DNA from: Saccharicrinis sp963677245
GTDB lineage: Bacteria; Bacteroidota; Bacteroidia; Bacteroidales; Marinilabiliaceae
Reading direction: 5' to 3'
Assembly: GCA_963677245.1 (NCBI GenBank)
Contig: OY781921.1
Span: 4,340,001-4,404,000 of the forward strand
DNA: 64,000 nucleotides
Of this stretch, positions 1 through 9,097 are shown piece after piece. The position numbers and the translations under genes were made by a program. Within the stretch, counting starts at the first letter, position 1. Each line of letters begins with the position of its first letter. The notes beneath the pieces were generated by a model, which was not told the origin of the DNA, searched no databases, and was given only the letters and a program-made list of their open reading frames with translations.

Positions 1-1549
1 GCAATCTGTCCTGTTCGGTTAATTGATCAATAGTTAATGAATTAGACTGTCGATGTAGTATTTGATCCATTTTTACAATAGCATCCTGACCCATGTTTTT
101 TGATCCACATATAAAAACATGGGCTCCATCTTTTATAAATTGACTAAATTCTGCTGCATGCAATTGAAGCACATCCTGAATATATTTGACTTGACTTTCT
201 TCTCTTGAAGAAACAGGTTGAAATTGGATTTCAGGAAATTCTTGAGAAAGTTCCAGCAGTTCTTTGTAATATTTATGCTGAGCACGGTGCTTTTGTTCTC
301 CCCAGATAACCCATACTTTAGACTTGTATTTTTCTGTTTGCCACTGTTGTAGTAATCCTCTGACAGGAGCATAACCGGTTCCGTTTGCCAGAAAGATAAT
401 CGGTGCATTTTTGTCCTCAGGTAAATAAAAATCAGGAACGCTAATCAGCTTAAAATTGATTTTATCTCCCGGATGTATGCTTTCATTTAGGTAGACAGAA
501 GCTGCTCCTTCATGGATTGAATCTTTATAAGAAAATCTGATTGTTTTAACCATTAGGTGCAATGCATCATCTTTACTCCTTTGGAAGTTAGCAATAGAAT
601 ATTGTCTTTTCTGTAATGGAGGAAGTAAGCGAATAAATGTACTCGCATTTAAAGATGATGGAAAATTTAGATAAAGATCAAGTGCATTGCCTTTGCTTAT
701 AAATTTATTGAGCTTTTTGGGCTTGGATATGAGTTTATGCAGATCTTTGTTGTTAGCTTCCAGGGCATATGCTTTTACGGTTACCTCACTTAAACTACTA
801 ATTTCTTTGTTTTCTATAAGACTTCTTTTTACAGAGAGTTTTTTTGCCATACTATCCACAAGCAATTTAGGGTTGACTGGCGTGATTTCGATTAAATCAC
901 CCGGATGAAATGTAATTGGCTTATTGAAATGGTTGATTTCAATATGATAAGTTTCCTTTTCGTAACAGTCTTCTCCCAGTTTTTCTGATGCAACAATTTC
1001 TCCTGAAAAGCTATTGTTCTGTTTTAAACTATCTGCACTAATGTTTTGAGATGGACTACTATCCGTCTTACCTTCTAGTTTCCGTATAACTTCACAGATC
1101 CATTTGGCAGCGGATTCTCCAAAATCTTCATCGCAATCTTTTCGGGGTAATATAGCAGTCGCACCAAGTTGAACAAATCGTTTTTCAAGCATTTTGGCGG
1201 CTTCACAAAATTTCTCATAACTGGAATCACCTAATCCACAAATGGCAAACTCTAATCCATTGAGTTTGGGCATCTCAGAAGAGTGAATTTTCTTATAAAA
1301 TTTGCGCGCTTTATTAGGAGGCATTCCATCATCATGCGTACTTACAACTACAATTACTTTTTTTAATTGAGGCAGTAAATGAGGATGAAAAGAAGACATG
1401 TTTTCAACCGGAAGGTGAATATTATTCGTCTTGCTGTATTTTTTGAGTTCATTGGCAACCATTTTGGCATTACCTGTTTTGGAGCCATAAAGAATTAGTG
1501 TTTCATGGGCATGGTTGGTTTCTTTTTTCTTTTTAAAAAGATGAAGCAT
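1..1549 (-). CDS. Diflavin (CysJ-like) NADPH reductase, 3' end cut by window edge
   Basis: Predicted cytoplasmic diflavin reductase moving electrons from NADPH through FAD and FMN. The frame is open from ATG 1549 to the window edge, 516 codons. A flavodoxin domain covers about residues 16-155 (YGSKTGNAK phosphate loop, then THDDGMPP), followed by a ferredoxin-reductase-type module with RQYS near 315 (FAD), GTGYAP near 390 and ICGS near 478 (NADPH). Family members are about 500-600 residues, so only a short C-terminal tail should be missing. The start lies inside the last 17 bases of the PepSY membrane gene, which suggests translational coupling. In Bacteroidota such reductase domains are often next to or fused with PepSY proteins beside siderophore receptors, so ferric-siderophore reduction is the likely job (inference). 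No sulfite reductase hemoprotein is present here, so I do not call it cysJ. Confidence 0.85.
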   Translation of the reverse strand, partial: MLHLFKKKKETNHAHETLILYGSKTGNAKMVANELKKYSKTNNIHLPVENMSSFHPHLLPQLKKVIVVVSTHDDGMPPNKARKFYKKIHSSEMPKLNGLEFAICGLGDSSYEKFCEAAKMLEKRFVQLGATAILPRKDCDEDFGESAAKWICEVIRKLEGKTDSSPSQNISADSLKQNNSFSGEIVASEKLGEDCYEKETYHIEINHFNKPITFHPGDLIEITPVNPKLLVDSMAKKLSVKRSLIENKEISSLSEVTVKAYALEANNKDLHKLISKPKKLNKFISKGNALDLYLNFPSSLNASTFIRLLPPLQKRQYSIANFQRSKDDALHLMVKTIRFSYKDSIHEGAASVYLNESIHPGDKINFKLISVPDFYLPEDKNAPIIFLANGTGYAPVRGLLQQWQTEKYKSKVWVIWGEQKHRAQHKYYKELLELSQEFPEIQFQPVSSREESQVKYIQDVLQLHAAEFSQFIKDGAHVFICGSKNMGQDAIVKMDQILHRQSNSLTIDQLTEQDRL

Positions 1550-2729
1550 GACGATTTAATTGATGAGAAAGTGAATATTTTTGTTTTTGATTGTTTTTCT
1601 TCTTTTTTACCCAGATAATAAAACCGGTTACTGGTAAACTGGCACAAATTAAACTGACCAGAAAAACCAGTATTTTACCAGGTAATCCAGCTATACCTCC
1701 CGTGTGAATATCGTAATTCATCATATCCAGCTTTTGGGCAAAGGATGTTTCATTATATCTGTCTCCTTTTATTCTTAATGGCTCTAAGGTATATCGATCG
1801 AAGAAATAGGTGTTGTGGTTATAAAACTTACCTTGGTATTTGTACATCACTATTTCATAAGCATCGTCGTCATCGTGTAAACCAGGGGTAATGTAAATAC
1901 GATGAGGGTTGGCTTGTTGTTGTAATGCCAAATAAAATGCCTGATCAATGCCGGGAATGGTATCCGATTGAACAAGATTAGCTTGTGTTATATCAGAATG
2001 AGGGTGGCTGTGTTCTGGTTTGCTTTCTCCTGCAGAAGTAACATAGTAGAAAGAATGAGCAAACCAGTCAAATGACCAAATCAGTCCGCTGGTTGCAATT
2101 ATCAAACCGAAGAGTAGCATATAAAAACCCAATACATTGTGTAAATCGTAATTGAGCCTTTTAAAACTAGCTTTCCATTTAATTTTAAAATTTTTGTTAA
2201 GTGATGTTTTGTTCCATTTTTTGGGCCACCACATAATAAGGCCGCTTAGCAGAAGAAAAACAAAAATCAGCACTGCAGATCCTACTATAGGTCGACCAAT
2301 ATTTTTGGGAAGCCATAACGAGGTATGTCCTTCCTCAATAAAATGAAAGAAATTAAACTGCCCTTTGGCCAATGGCTCTTCTTTTTTAATGAACTGTGCC
2401 GTATAAGGATTCATAAATACGACTACAAACTTGCTTTTGCCATTCGTGTTTATCCAGAATCCAACAGCTGCAGCACCCTCTTTTCCTTCGTAGGTTAATC
2501 CGGTGGGTTCGTGATGAGGTACGTATGCTTTGGCTGTATCAATTAATTGACTTGGCGGGACAAATGCTTTGTTTTGAGGTTCAACAAATCGCCAGGGTTC
2601 TGTCGTATCTTTAATTTCTTGATGAAAAACATAAACACTACCGGTAATACAAACGATAAATACAATGATGCCGGAACTTAAGCCCAACCATAAATGTAAC
2701 CAATTAATCAATGCTCTGAATCTGCCCAT
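1533..2729 (-). CDS. PepSY-associated TM helix membrane protein (iron-regulated type)
   Basis: Inner-membrane protein of 398 residues with four transmembrane helices: about 11-33, 148-170, 198-220 and 350-372. Conserved histidines sit at helix ends (HLWLGL, HFIEEGHTSLWLP, DLHNVLGF, DIHTGG), as in the PepSY-associated TM family that is thought to bind heme or move electrons across the membrane. The large region between helices 3 and 4 is periplasmic and carries a His/Asp-rich stretch (SKPEHSHPHSD). The stop overlaps the start of the diflavin reductase by 17 bases. Upstream are a TonB receptor and a DUF4374 lipoprotein, the usual Bacteroidota company of this family in iron uptake. Electron delivery to imported ferric-siderophore is the most likely role (family knowledge plus inference). 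Confidence 0.88.
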   Translation of the reverse strand: MGRFRALINWLHLWLGLSSGIIVFIVCITGSVYVFHQEIKDTTEPWRFVEPQNKAFVPPSQLIDTAKAYVPHHEPTGLTYEGKEGAAAVGFWINTNGKSKFVVVFMNPYTAQFIKKEEPLAKGQFNFFHFIEEGHTSLWLPKNIGRPIVGSAVLIFVFLLLSGLIMWWPKKWNKTSLNKNFKIKWKASFKRLNYDLHNVLGFYMLLFGLIIATSGLIWSFDWFAHSFYYVTSAGESKPEHSHPHSDITQANLVQSDTIPGIDQAFYLALQQQANPHRIYITPGLHDDDDAYEIVMYKYQGKFYNHNTYFFDRYTLEPLRIKGDRYNETSFAQKLDMMNYDIHTGGIAGLPGKILVFLVSLICASLPVTGFIIWVKKKKNNQKQKYSLSHQLNRHASSF

Positions 2730-2746
2730 ATCACATACTAATTTTT

Positions 2747-2794
2747 AAAAGCCGAACCATTCCTTAGCTTCCGGTGGATCTAAAGAATGGTTCG
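2747..2794 (-). terminator. Hairpin terminator or attenuator between DUF4374 and PepSY genes
   Basis: Arms CGAACCATTC (2753-2762) and GAATGGTTCG (2785-2794) are perfect complements, extended inward by TTAG/CTAA past one mismatch. On the minus strand the stem is followed by GCTTTTAAAAATT, a modest U tract. It lies between the DUF4374 stop (2868) and the PepSY start (2729), so it could end or reduce transcription into the reductase pair. Confidence 0.6.
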
Positions 2795-2867
2795 TTAGGA
2801 AAACAATTAATAACTCTTCCCAAATGATAAACTTTGGAAATAGGATCAGGTATTGGTTATTGATTTT

Positions 2868-4097
2868 TTATAGTTTGAAGAAACCGGCAACAAAGTTTGC
2901 TTCTACTTCTGCTCCTTTTGTAGATGTATAATTTTCTACATCAATTTTATATACATAAGTACTGATGTCTTCAGGGATACACATGTAAATGTATTGATCT
3001 TCGTAAAGGGCAATTGATTCCAACTTTCGTCCAATACCAGTATGGTCAGGTACGCCGCTGATATAGTTCAGGCTTGCGTTATACAAATCGATAACAGCCG
3101 GACGCAAGGGGCCATCTGACCAGATCGCTTGCTCGCTGTTGTCATCCATATTCATTAAAGTGAATACTTTACCATTCCCCAGGTATTTCATATGAGCTGT
3201 ATTTTTACCTCCGGATAAACTTTCTACATCCATAAAGTAGTCAGTGTCAAATTCGGTTTCTCCTTGTTTAATACGTAAAATAGCTCCATCTTTAGTTGTT
3301 TGACTAAAACCGTTGGCCGGATTCGAATGAGATAAAGCGTACACATCTCCATTCTCATCTTTTAATAATCCTGATTTTGCACCAAAACCTCCAATTGGAC
3401 CAGTTCTGGTATCAGTTATTTCTTTTATGAAATTTAATTCAGGGTATGAAAAAACAGCTATTCTGGCTTTGTCGGTATAACTTGTTGAATAATCTGTAGG
3501 GCTACTGATGTAATAACTTAAATACACATAATCGCCAGACTGTACTAACCCGGAATAGGCAGGAGCAGACAGTTCTGTGATATCTGTAACTGCTGTTTTC
3601 TTCGTTTCAGAAATAGTAATGGTTTCTGCATCAATTTTATGGAAAGTCACCATATCCGAGGTATTTGAAACCTCAACAGCTAATAAAATACCATCTTCTG
3701 CTTTTATAATGTCGGATAAACTATTATCAAAATCAGAAACTCCACCAACTTCTTTTAAGCTGTAGCTATCATCTTTCTTTACTCCAACCAGATTGTTTTC
3801 TCCAAGCCCGGTCATGCAAAGTATTTGATCATCAATTTGATTATAAGTATAGTAACCAGGTTGCGTTATTCCCTGGTTTTTGGCAGATAATGTTCCACTC
3901 ATGACATCTTCGTATTGTGCCGTGTAATAGGTGAATGTTCCATCAGAACCTTGAATAGCTAACGATAATACATAAGCATCTTCTCCCTGATAACCCATGT
4001 TATCATCTTCTTCGTCTGTACAGGCAGTAAAAAGCAATGCGGAACACAACATTACGCCGCCGATTATCCATTTTCCAATTTTTTGTGTTTGCAACAT
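2868..4097 (-). CDS. DUF4374 domain lipoprotein (siderophore-locus type)
   Basis: Secreted lipoprotein of 409 residues: basic N-terminus, hydrophobic segment and lipobox LFTAC with Cys26, followed by an acidic linker (TDEEDD). The remainder matches the DUF4374 family in length and in the beta-propeller-like pattern of alternating short strands. DUF4374 proteins are commonly encoded next to TonB receptors for iron or siderophores in Bacteroidota; their biochemical role is not established. The gene begins 36 bases after the stop of the TonB receptor, so they are almost surely one operon. A surface-exposed substrate-binding partner of the receptor is the likely role (inference). Confidence 0.82.
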   Translation of the reverse strand: MLQTQKIGKWIIGGVMLCSALLFTACTDEEDDNMGYQGEDAYVLSLAIQGSDGTFTYYTAQYEDVMSGTLSAKNQGITQPGYYTYNQIDDQILCMTGLGENNLVGVKKDDSYSLKEVGGVSDFDNSLSDIIKAEDGILLAVEVSNTSDMVTFHKIDAETITISETKKTAVTDITELSAPAYSGLVQSGDYVYLSYYISSPTDYSTSYTDKARIAVFSYPELNFIKEITDTRTGPIGGFGAKSGLLKDENGDVYALSHSNPANGFSQTTKDGAILRIKQGETEFDTDYFMDVESLSGGKNTAHMKYLGNGKVFTLMNMDDNSEQAIWSDGPLRPAVIDLYNASLNYISGVPDHTGIGRKLESIALYEDQYIYMCIPEDISTYVYKIDVENYTSTKGAEVEANFVAGFFKL

Positions 4098-4133
4098 ATT
4101 ATATGATTTAAAAATTATTCAAATATTTTTCAG

Positions 4134-6566
4134 CTATAGATTATACCTGAGCTTTATATAAAAGGCTCTACCTGGTTTCTGCAGATAGTACTTATCGTAT
4201 AATCGATCGTTTAACAGGTTCCTGCATTCGACAGAAATATTGTATTTACCATCGTGTAGATTACAGCTTAGTTCAATATCATGAGATAGTTGTCGGGGTA
4301 TGATGTAATCATCATTATTTGACCCCATTTCAGTCCATGTTAAGAAGTATTTTTCTACATAATTGAAATGGTAGTTCAAGCTGTATTTTGAATGATCAAA
4401 GCATAAGTCTTTCCAGGAAAAACCCAGGTTTGCATTCCCAAAAAGATAAGGTTTGTTGGGTAATCGAAAACCATAATGAAAATTCTTTTGATACCCGGTT
4501 CCTGTGTAAGATTCATTATAAACCAGTTTGGCTTGATCAGTAATATCCTGAAAAGTCAGGTTTCCACCAAAGTGAAAGATATCTTTCCATTGGTATTTTA
4601 TGTTTCCTTCAACACCTTTTACCCTGGTTTTGCTTAAGTTTTCGAAATGGGTGACAGGACTGGCTATGGAAACTACAGTGTAAATCAAGTCTTTGGTATC
4701 TCTGTAAATAAAGCTTCCGCCTATATTTACTTGATGATTGGTTTTAAACCGTTTACTAAATAAAGCACCAATATTATAGTTATGACTTTGCTCCGGGCCA
4801 ATTTCCGGATTGGCTTCAATTAAAAAGCCATCGCCAAACATTTCCTCTGGACTAGGTAAACGATAGGTGTGTTCGTAAGATGCTTTCACTTGAAGTGATG
4901 GCCAGATAAAATAGGAAGAAGCCAGACCAAATCCCATACTTGACGAAGAAGACTTATATTCTTCAGTTCGTTGAGTTGGTAAGGCAAAATCATATTGCTT
5001 GCTGGATTTGGCATTGATATGTAAAAGTTTTCCAAATGCTGTGGTATTCCATTTATCATTCCAGTTGAATTGGTATGAAAGTCCCAGAATATGTTTATTT
5101 AATGATTTTGGAAACTGGTTTTCAATTTTATCAGGATTAACCTTGTCTTTGGTATCGCGATGGAAATACCCGTAAGCATAATTTAGTGCCAGTGAACTCA
5201 TTGGGGAAAGCGCATAATCAAAGTTTAGCTGACTGCTTGCCTCTTTATCTTTCATGGTGGTAAATGTTCTTAGTAATTCACCATCTTCTGACTGTTGTCC
5301 ATTGCTTGATGTAGAATTAAAGGATTCTCCCAGCCAATTAAAACGAACGCCTTTTAAGGTATCGATGTATTCACTTTGAGTAAAATTGAATGATGCAGAT
5401 GCATGCACATTCAGCTTGTCGATTAGAAAATCTTTCTTTTGATATTTTAGCGTAGGAACCAAAGATTGACTATTACGGGTAATACCTCCAAATACGGTTT
5501 TCATGGTGGCTCCGGTCTGTATTTCTTTATCATTTCCTGCGGCTAAAATGCCAAGCAATAAATGATCGGCAAAGCTTTTGTTAAGCCATCCACTTTCAAC
5601 TTGTATAGCTTTTGATTCATAGCGGTCATGAAAGCGTTCAACTTCCGCTGTGTCAACGATGGTGTTATTTTCGTTGCTAATGGGAGCCCATACTTTGTAA
5701 TTGTTGTCACTATAATTGTAATAAGCATTGGTTCTGATTGTAAAACCAGTATTGGCATTGGTATAAGCTCCGTTAACCGATAAGCGATGTGTATTAAAAG
5801 AGCCCAAACTATAGGATACATCTAATAATTTCTTACGTTTTTTAGTGATGATATTTACAGCGCCACCAAGGGCATCGGCACCCAGCCACACAGGAACTAC
5901 TCCTTTGTACACTTCAACTCTTTCAATAAGATTAACAGGGATATCGGCCAGACTCATCGAACTTCCATAGTTATCCATGGGAATGCCATCCATAAAAAAC
6001 TTAACCTGATCGCCCGAAAAGCCATTTAAGGTAAATGTGCTTGAAGAACCTAAACCTCCATCTTCTAATATTCTTACCCCGGGGATTTTATTTAGAATTC
6101 GTTGCGCATCCGAATTAGAATTTTGAAATTCCAAAGCAGATATAGCTGCCACTTCATATGACAGTGTTTTTATTTGTGTGAGAATGGATTTTCCATTCAC
6201 TTGAATGTCTTCAATTTGAACAGATTCCGGGTTTAGTGTTATGTCAATTTGTTGGCTTTGCTCCTGAGTTATCTCAATTTCGAATTCCACAGGTTTGTAT
6301 CCGATAAAGCTGGCTTTGTAAATATATTTTCCATTTGGTATTTTTTCAAATGCATAAAAGCCTTCTACATCAGTAACAGCTCCTATCCAAACACTTTTAT
6401 TTTGAATAACAATGTTTGCCCCTGTGATAAAGGCGCCTTTATTGTCTTGGATATGACCGGTTAATTGCTGAGTAGTTTTTTCTTGCCCATAAGAAATAGA
6501 AGCAATGGTAGTAATACTAATAAGTAAACCAATTATTTTTCTGCCCAAATCACTAGAAATCCTCAT
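4134..6566 (-). CDS. TonB-dependent outer-membrane receptor, siderophore type
   Basis: Outer-membrane active transporter of 810 residues. I place the start at ATG 6566: it opens with a signal peptide (basic RISSDLGRK, then hydrophobic GLLISITTIASISYG) and is preceded by AGGGGAAAGG a few bases upstream. A longer frame to 6767 adds 67 residues that do not look like a leader. After the signal come a carboxypeptidase-regulatory-like domain (about 30-115, GHIQDNKGAFITGANI), a plug domain (about 120-245, with IPGVRILEDGG and ALGGAVNI) and a beta-barrel ending in a terminal aromatic-rich strand (AFYIKLRYNL). No SusD partner is present. The DUF4374, PepSY and diflavin reductase genes downstream point to ferric-siderophore or heme uptake. 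Substrate cannot be read from sequence. Confidence 0.9.
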   Translation of the reverse strand: MRISSDLGRKIIGLLISITTIASISYGQEKTTQQLTGHIQDNKGAFITGANIVIQNKSVWIGAVTDVEGFYAFEKIPNGKYIYKASFIGYKPVEFEIEITQEQSQQIDITLNPESVQIEDIQVNGKSILTQIKTLSYEVAAISALEFQNSNSDAQRILNKIPGVRILEDGGLGSSSTFTLNGFSGDQVKFFMDGIPMDNYGSSMSLADIPVNLIERVEVYKGVVPVWLGADALGGAVNIITKKRKKLLDVSYSLGSFNTHRLSVNGAYTNANTGFTIRTNAYYNYSDNNYKVWAPISNENNTIVDTAEVERFHDRYESKAIQVESGWLNKSFADHLLLGILAAGNDKEIQTGATMKTVFGGITRNSQSLVPTLKYQKKDFLIDKLNVHASASFNFTQSEYIDTLKGVRFNWLGESFNSTSSNGQQSEDGELLRTFTTMKDKEASSQLNFDYALSPMSSLALNYAYGYFHRDTKDKVNPDKIENQFPKSLNKHILGLSYQFNWNDKWNTTAFGKLLHINAKSSKQYDFALPTQRTEEYKSSSSSMGFGLASSYFIWPSLQVKASYEHTYRLPSPEEMFGDGFLIEANPEIGPEQSHNYNIGALFSKRFKTNHQVNIGGSFIYRDTKDLIYTVVSIASPVTHFENLSKTRVKGVEGNIKYQWKDIFHFGGNLTFQDITDQAKLVYNESYTGTGYQKNFHYGFRLPNKPYLFGNANLGFSWKDLCFDHSKYSLNYHFNYVEKYFLTWTEMGSNNDDYIIPRQLSHDIELSCNLHDGKYNISVECRNLLNDRLYDKYYLQKPGRAFYIKLRYNL

Positions 6567-7025
6567 CACCTTTCCCCTTTTGCTTTTATTTAAAATATAT
6601 CTAAATAAGAATATTTGAATGGCGAAAATACCCGACGAGATTTCTTTAAGCAATCCCAATAAATGGGTATTACTTTTATGATTTAGATAGGTTTGATTGA
6701 TTTTAGTTGAGTTGAATATTGGAATTATACGTTTTATATGTCGTGTTCTTAAACTGCTGGTATGCATTAAGATTTAGGTTGAGTTTTTGAGTTGAAATGA
6801 ATGAAGCCTGCAATATCAGCTGTTGATATTGAAAGACTATTTGTTTTATAGGAAAATACAGGATTGATAAATGAAGGATGAAATTCAAAGGTTATTGAAC
6901 CTGAAACATGAATATCCCAATTTGTGGTGAGTTGAATGTTTGCATGATGTATTTTATTCTCACCGAACAGTTATTTGAAAAAAGCTATATTAGACTGCAA
7001 GAACTATTACTCAAAAAAAGAGCGT
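6567..7025. other. Divergent intergenic region upstream of TonB receptor
   Basis: About 460 bases between divergent genes. It contains a perfect inverted repeat (6811-6831, listed separately). I see no recognisable Fur-box match and no good TAnnTTTG promoter. Two in-frame extensions of the flanking genes into this region (to 6767 on the minus strand, and to a TTG at 6975 on the plus strand) were not accepted. Confidence 0.5.
6811..6831. promoter_or_regulatory. Perfect inverted repeat, possible operator
   Basis: Arms CAATATCA (6811-6818) and TGATATTG (6824-6831) are exact complements around a 5-base centre. It lies 245 bases upstream of the TonB receptor start and 195 bases upstream of the membrane-protein start. 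Size and symmetry would suit a dimeric regulator, but no family is identified and it could be chance. Confidence 0.3.
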
Positions 7026-7913
7026 ATGCTTAAAAAAATCATCATATCAGCATTGGGATTAATCGTAGCCTTATTTTTATTGTTTACACCATCCGGTAAA
7101 ATATCTTTTATCGATGTTCCCACTGACAACTATTTTAAGGAATCGATTTCAAAGGCTGGGATTGCTTATGCCAGTTGTCGCGTGGTGAATGCATCCGTGT
7201 CGGTTATTCAGAATTCAACTTTAGAATTGGAGCCGGCTGGTGTTGGTGTTTCACTTGCCGTTGGTCAAATCCTCGATCCCATTGATGATATGACAGAACG
7301 TTTGTCAGATATTCTGGTAACTGCTATTGTTTCGCTGGGCGTTCAGAAGCTGGCATACGAAATGAGTATTTGGTTTGCTCCTTTTTTGTTAGCTGTACTT
7401 TTATTGACTTATGTTTTATTCATCTGGTTTCGAAACAATAAAACAAAAGCACTTCAACAGCAAATTCTTCGATTGATTTTTCTGGTTATTGCACTTCGTT
7501 TGTGTCTTCCGTTTTCTTCTTTAGTGAATGATATGGTGAACAAGCATTTTTTTGAAGAAAGAATAGAAACTGCTAATGCAGCCCTTAATACCGGTTCTGC
7601 TGAGCTGGATAAGTTAAGCGAATTCTCCATGCCGGAGGTGGATGGGTTTATTGGAACAATAGAAAATAGTGCCCACTTTTTAGCGCAAAAAGCCAAAGAA
7701 TTTAAAAAGGCGCTGTCAAAACTATCAGAAAACATGGGCAGTTTAATAGATAATATGTTGCGCCTCACTTTTTTGTATGTGGGATTGTTTATTATTCAGG
7801 TTATTGTATTGCCTATTCTTTCGTTTTGGGCGATTACAAAACTGGCTAATGGCTTATTTAAAAGTAATATTCCAATGCTTATTAAGCACCGTGAATTGAA
7901 TTCTAAAGAATAA
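7026..7913 (+). CDS. Conserved-looking membrane protein of unknown function
   Basis: I do not recognise the family. Starting at ATG 7026 gives 295 residues; an upstream TTG (6975) adds 17 polar residues that would spoil the leader. Visible are an N-terminal hydrophobic segment (about 4-20), a roughly 95-residue probable periplasmic region (ASCRVVNASVSVIQ, then VGQILDPIDDMTERLSD), two close helices (about 116-135 and 146-167), a charged helical region with Lys/Glu heptad character (AQKAKEFKKALSKLSENMG), and a long C-terminal hydrophobic segment (about 243-275). The gene points away from the TonB locus and its stop is 11 bases from the convergent stop of the outer-membrane barrel gene. Confidence 0.75.
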   Translation: MLKKIIISALGLIVALFLLFTPSGKISFIDVPTDNYFKESISKAGIAYASCRVVNASVSVIQNSTLELEPAGVGVSLAVGQILDPIDDMTERLSDILVTAIVSLGVQKLAYEMSIWFAPFLLAVLLLTYVLFIWFRNNKTKALQQQILRLIFLVIALRLCLPFSSLVNDMVNKHFFEERIETANAALNTGSAELDKLSEFSMPEVDGFIGTIENSAHFLAQKAKEFKKALSKLSENMGSLIDNMLRLTFLYVGLFIIQVIVLPILSFWAITKLANGLFKSNIPMLIKHRELNSKE

Positions 7914-7924
7914 TATCTCCGAAA

Positions 7925-8563
7925 CTAAAAATGAAAGGCTGCTCCAATATTTACACCTATCCCCATTAAAGTAGGGTTGCTTTTTTCACTATGATGGTTA
8001 TGAAAAAGTACGTGGTTAAACTGTGGCTCTGCAACTAAACTGAATTTATCATTTAAAGCATAGGAAACAGGCACAGAAATGATTCCGGAGAAATTATAAT
8101 CGCCAATTTCAAGTTTTACTTCGTTTATCTCCCAACGGAAATCATTTTTATGACTGATGTATTTGTCAACAGACATTCCACATCGAATCCCAATTTGAAT
8201 TTTACCTTTCTCAAATAGCTGATATCTTAAACTTAGTGGTAGAGAAATATATTCATAATAGTAATAAAAAGATGCAGGTTGAAATACGTTACCTACATAG
8301 GTTCCATATGAGTCCATCTCACGTAAGTATTTGAATTTCGAATACAAAAAACGGGTATCTAAACCAAGTTTGTTGAATAATTGGTGTGTATAAACTAAAC
8401 CAAACTCAATGGTGGCTCCAACATTATAACGTTCATTGTCATCTGAAAATACGATTTCAGTATGTTTGGGTTGAAATAGGATACCAATAGAATTGTTTTG
8501 TGCAATACATGCCAATACGCTACTTAGCAACATTAATAAAACTACACTTACTTTTTTTATCAT
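7925..8563 (-). CDS. Small outer-membrane beta-barrel protein (OMP_b-brl type)
   Basis: 212 residues with a clear signal peptide (IKKVSVVLLMLLSSVLACIAQ) and then alternating amphipathic strands with aromatic girdle residues (LGLDTRFLYSKFKYL, YYYYEYISLPLSLRYQL), ending in a strand with terminal Phe (GVNIGAAFHF), the hallmark of a barrel folded by BAM. Size fits the 8-stranded porin-like barrels common in Bacteroidota, which have no assigned substrate. It starts 14 bases after the TerB-like gene and is the last gene of the flotillin/ATPase group, so it may be the outer-membrane arm of that cassette (inference). Confidence 0.8.
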   Translation of the reverse strand: MIKKVSVVLLMLLSSVLACIAQNNSIGILFQPKHTEIVFSDDNERYNVGATIEFGLVYTHQLFNKLGLDTRFLYSKFKYLREMDSYGTYVGNVFQPASFYYYYEYISLPLSLRYQLFEKGKIQIGIRCGMSVDKYISHKNDFRWEINEVKLEIGDYNFSGIISVPVSYALNDKFSLVAEPQFNHVLFHNHHSEKSNPTLMGIGVNIGAAFHF

Positions 8564-8577
8564 TATTCACTTAAAAA

Positions 8578-8982
8578 TTATCCTACCAACATTTTTCTGA
8601 TTTCATCATAGCCTACAACTTCTTTGTTTTTCATGATAGAAAGCTTAATGATTTCATCTATTTTATCTTCTCGGATTCCTAGTAGTGCTCCTAATTCCTT
8701 ACAAAAATCAATTTCTTCCACATCTACACTTAAATCCATTTTCATCATTTGAATAACTCTGTAAAAAAGGATAAAGCGATCTTCATCATTTGCTGGAGGA
8801 ATAAAGTTATACTGATCTGTATTTTCGTATATGTCTTCAAAGTCAGACGTAGAAATATTTAGTTTACGAGCCATTAGGTTCAGGAACATATTCTCCGAGC
8901 CAATTACCTTTCCATCTGCTTTAGCCATTTTAATTAATACAGCTAACTGTCCTTTCTCCGAATCAAAATAATTGTTTATCAT
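8578..8982 (-). CDS. TerB-like (tellurite-resistance/DjlA N-terminal type) protein
   Basis: 134-residue all-helical cytoplasmic protein. The N-terminal helix AVLIKMAKADGKVIGSE is the signature of the TerB/DjlA-like fold (hydrophobic helix, ADGxV, acidic residues for metal binding); a second half with MKMDLSVDVEEIDFCKELG repeats the pattern. TerB domains bind calcium or other divalent metals at membrane-associated complexes in stress and phage-defence contexts. It lies 115 bases downstream of the large AAA+ ATPase and 14 bases ahead of the barrel gene, suggesting a role with the ATPase/flotillin assembly (inference). No other ter genes are nearby, so tellurite resistance itself is not supported. 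Confidence 0.75.
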   Translation of the reverse strand: MINNYFDSEKGQLAVLIKMAKADGKVIGSENMFLNLMARKLNISTSDFEDIYENTDQYNFIPPANDEDRFILFYRVIQMMKMDLSVDVEEIDFCKELGALLGIREDKIDEIIKLSIMKNKEVVGYDEIRKMLVG

Positions 8983-9060
8983 ATTTAAAAGTTTTGTGTT
9001 TTATATTTTTTAGGTTTCACGCAAAGTGCGCTAAGCATATCGCAAAGTTTATAAAGTTTA

Positions 9061-9097
9061 TTCTCCCTTCTCCATGTTCCCTGTTAACTGATCCCTG
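9061..9097 (-). repeat. Degenerate 7-bp-period repeat after ATPase stop codon
   Basis: Read on the minus strand directly after the TAA stop, the sequence runs in sevens: CAGGGAT, CAGTTAA, CAGGGAA, CATGGAG, AAGGGAG. Five or so units. Same family as the arrays at 22195-22301, 28673-28864, 34425-34510 and 34928-34987. Confidence 0.7.

Noticed and set aside
687..908. 73-codon plus-strand open frame
   Set aside because: Antisense to the diflavin reductase, whose domains run through this region.
6567..6767. N-terminal extension of the TonB receptor
   Set aside because: The 67 extra residues precede a clear signal peptide and Shine-Dalgarno-like sequence at 6566.
8578..8982. Tellurite resistance operon
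   Set aside because: Only a TerB-like domain is present; no TerC, TerD, TerZ or related genes nearby.
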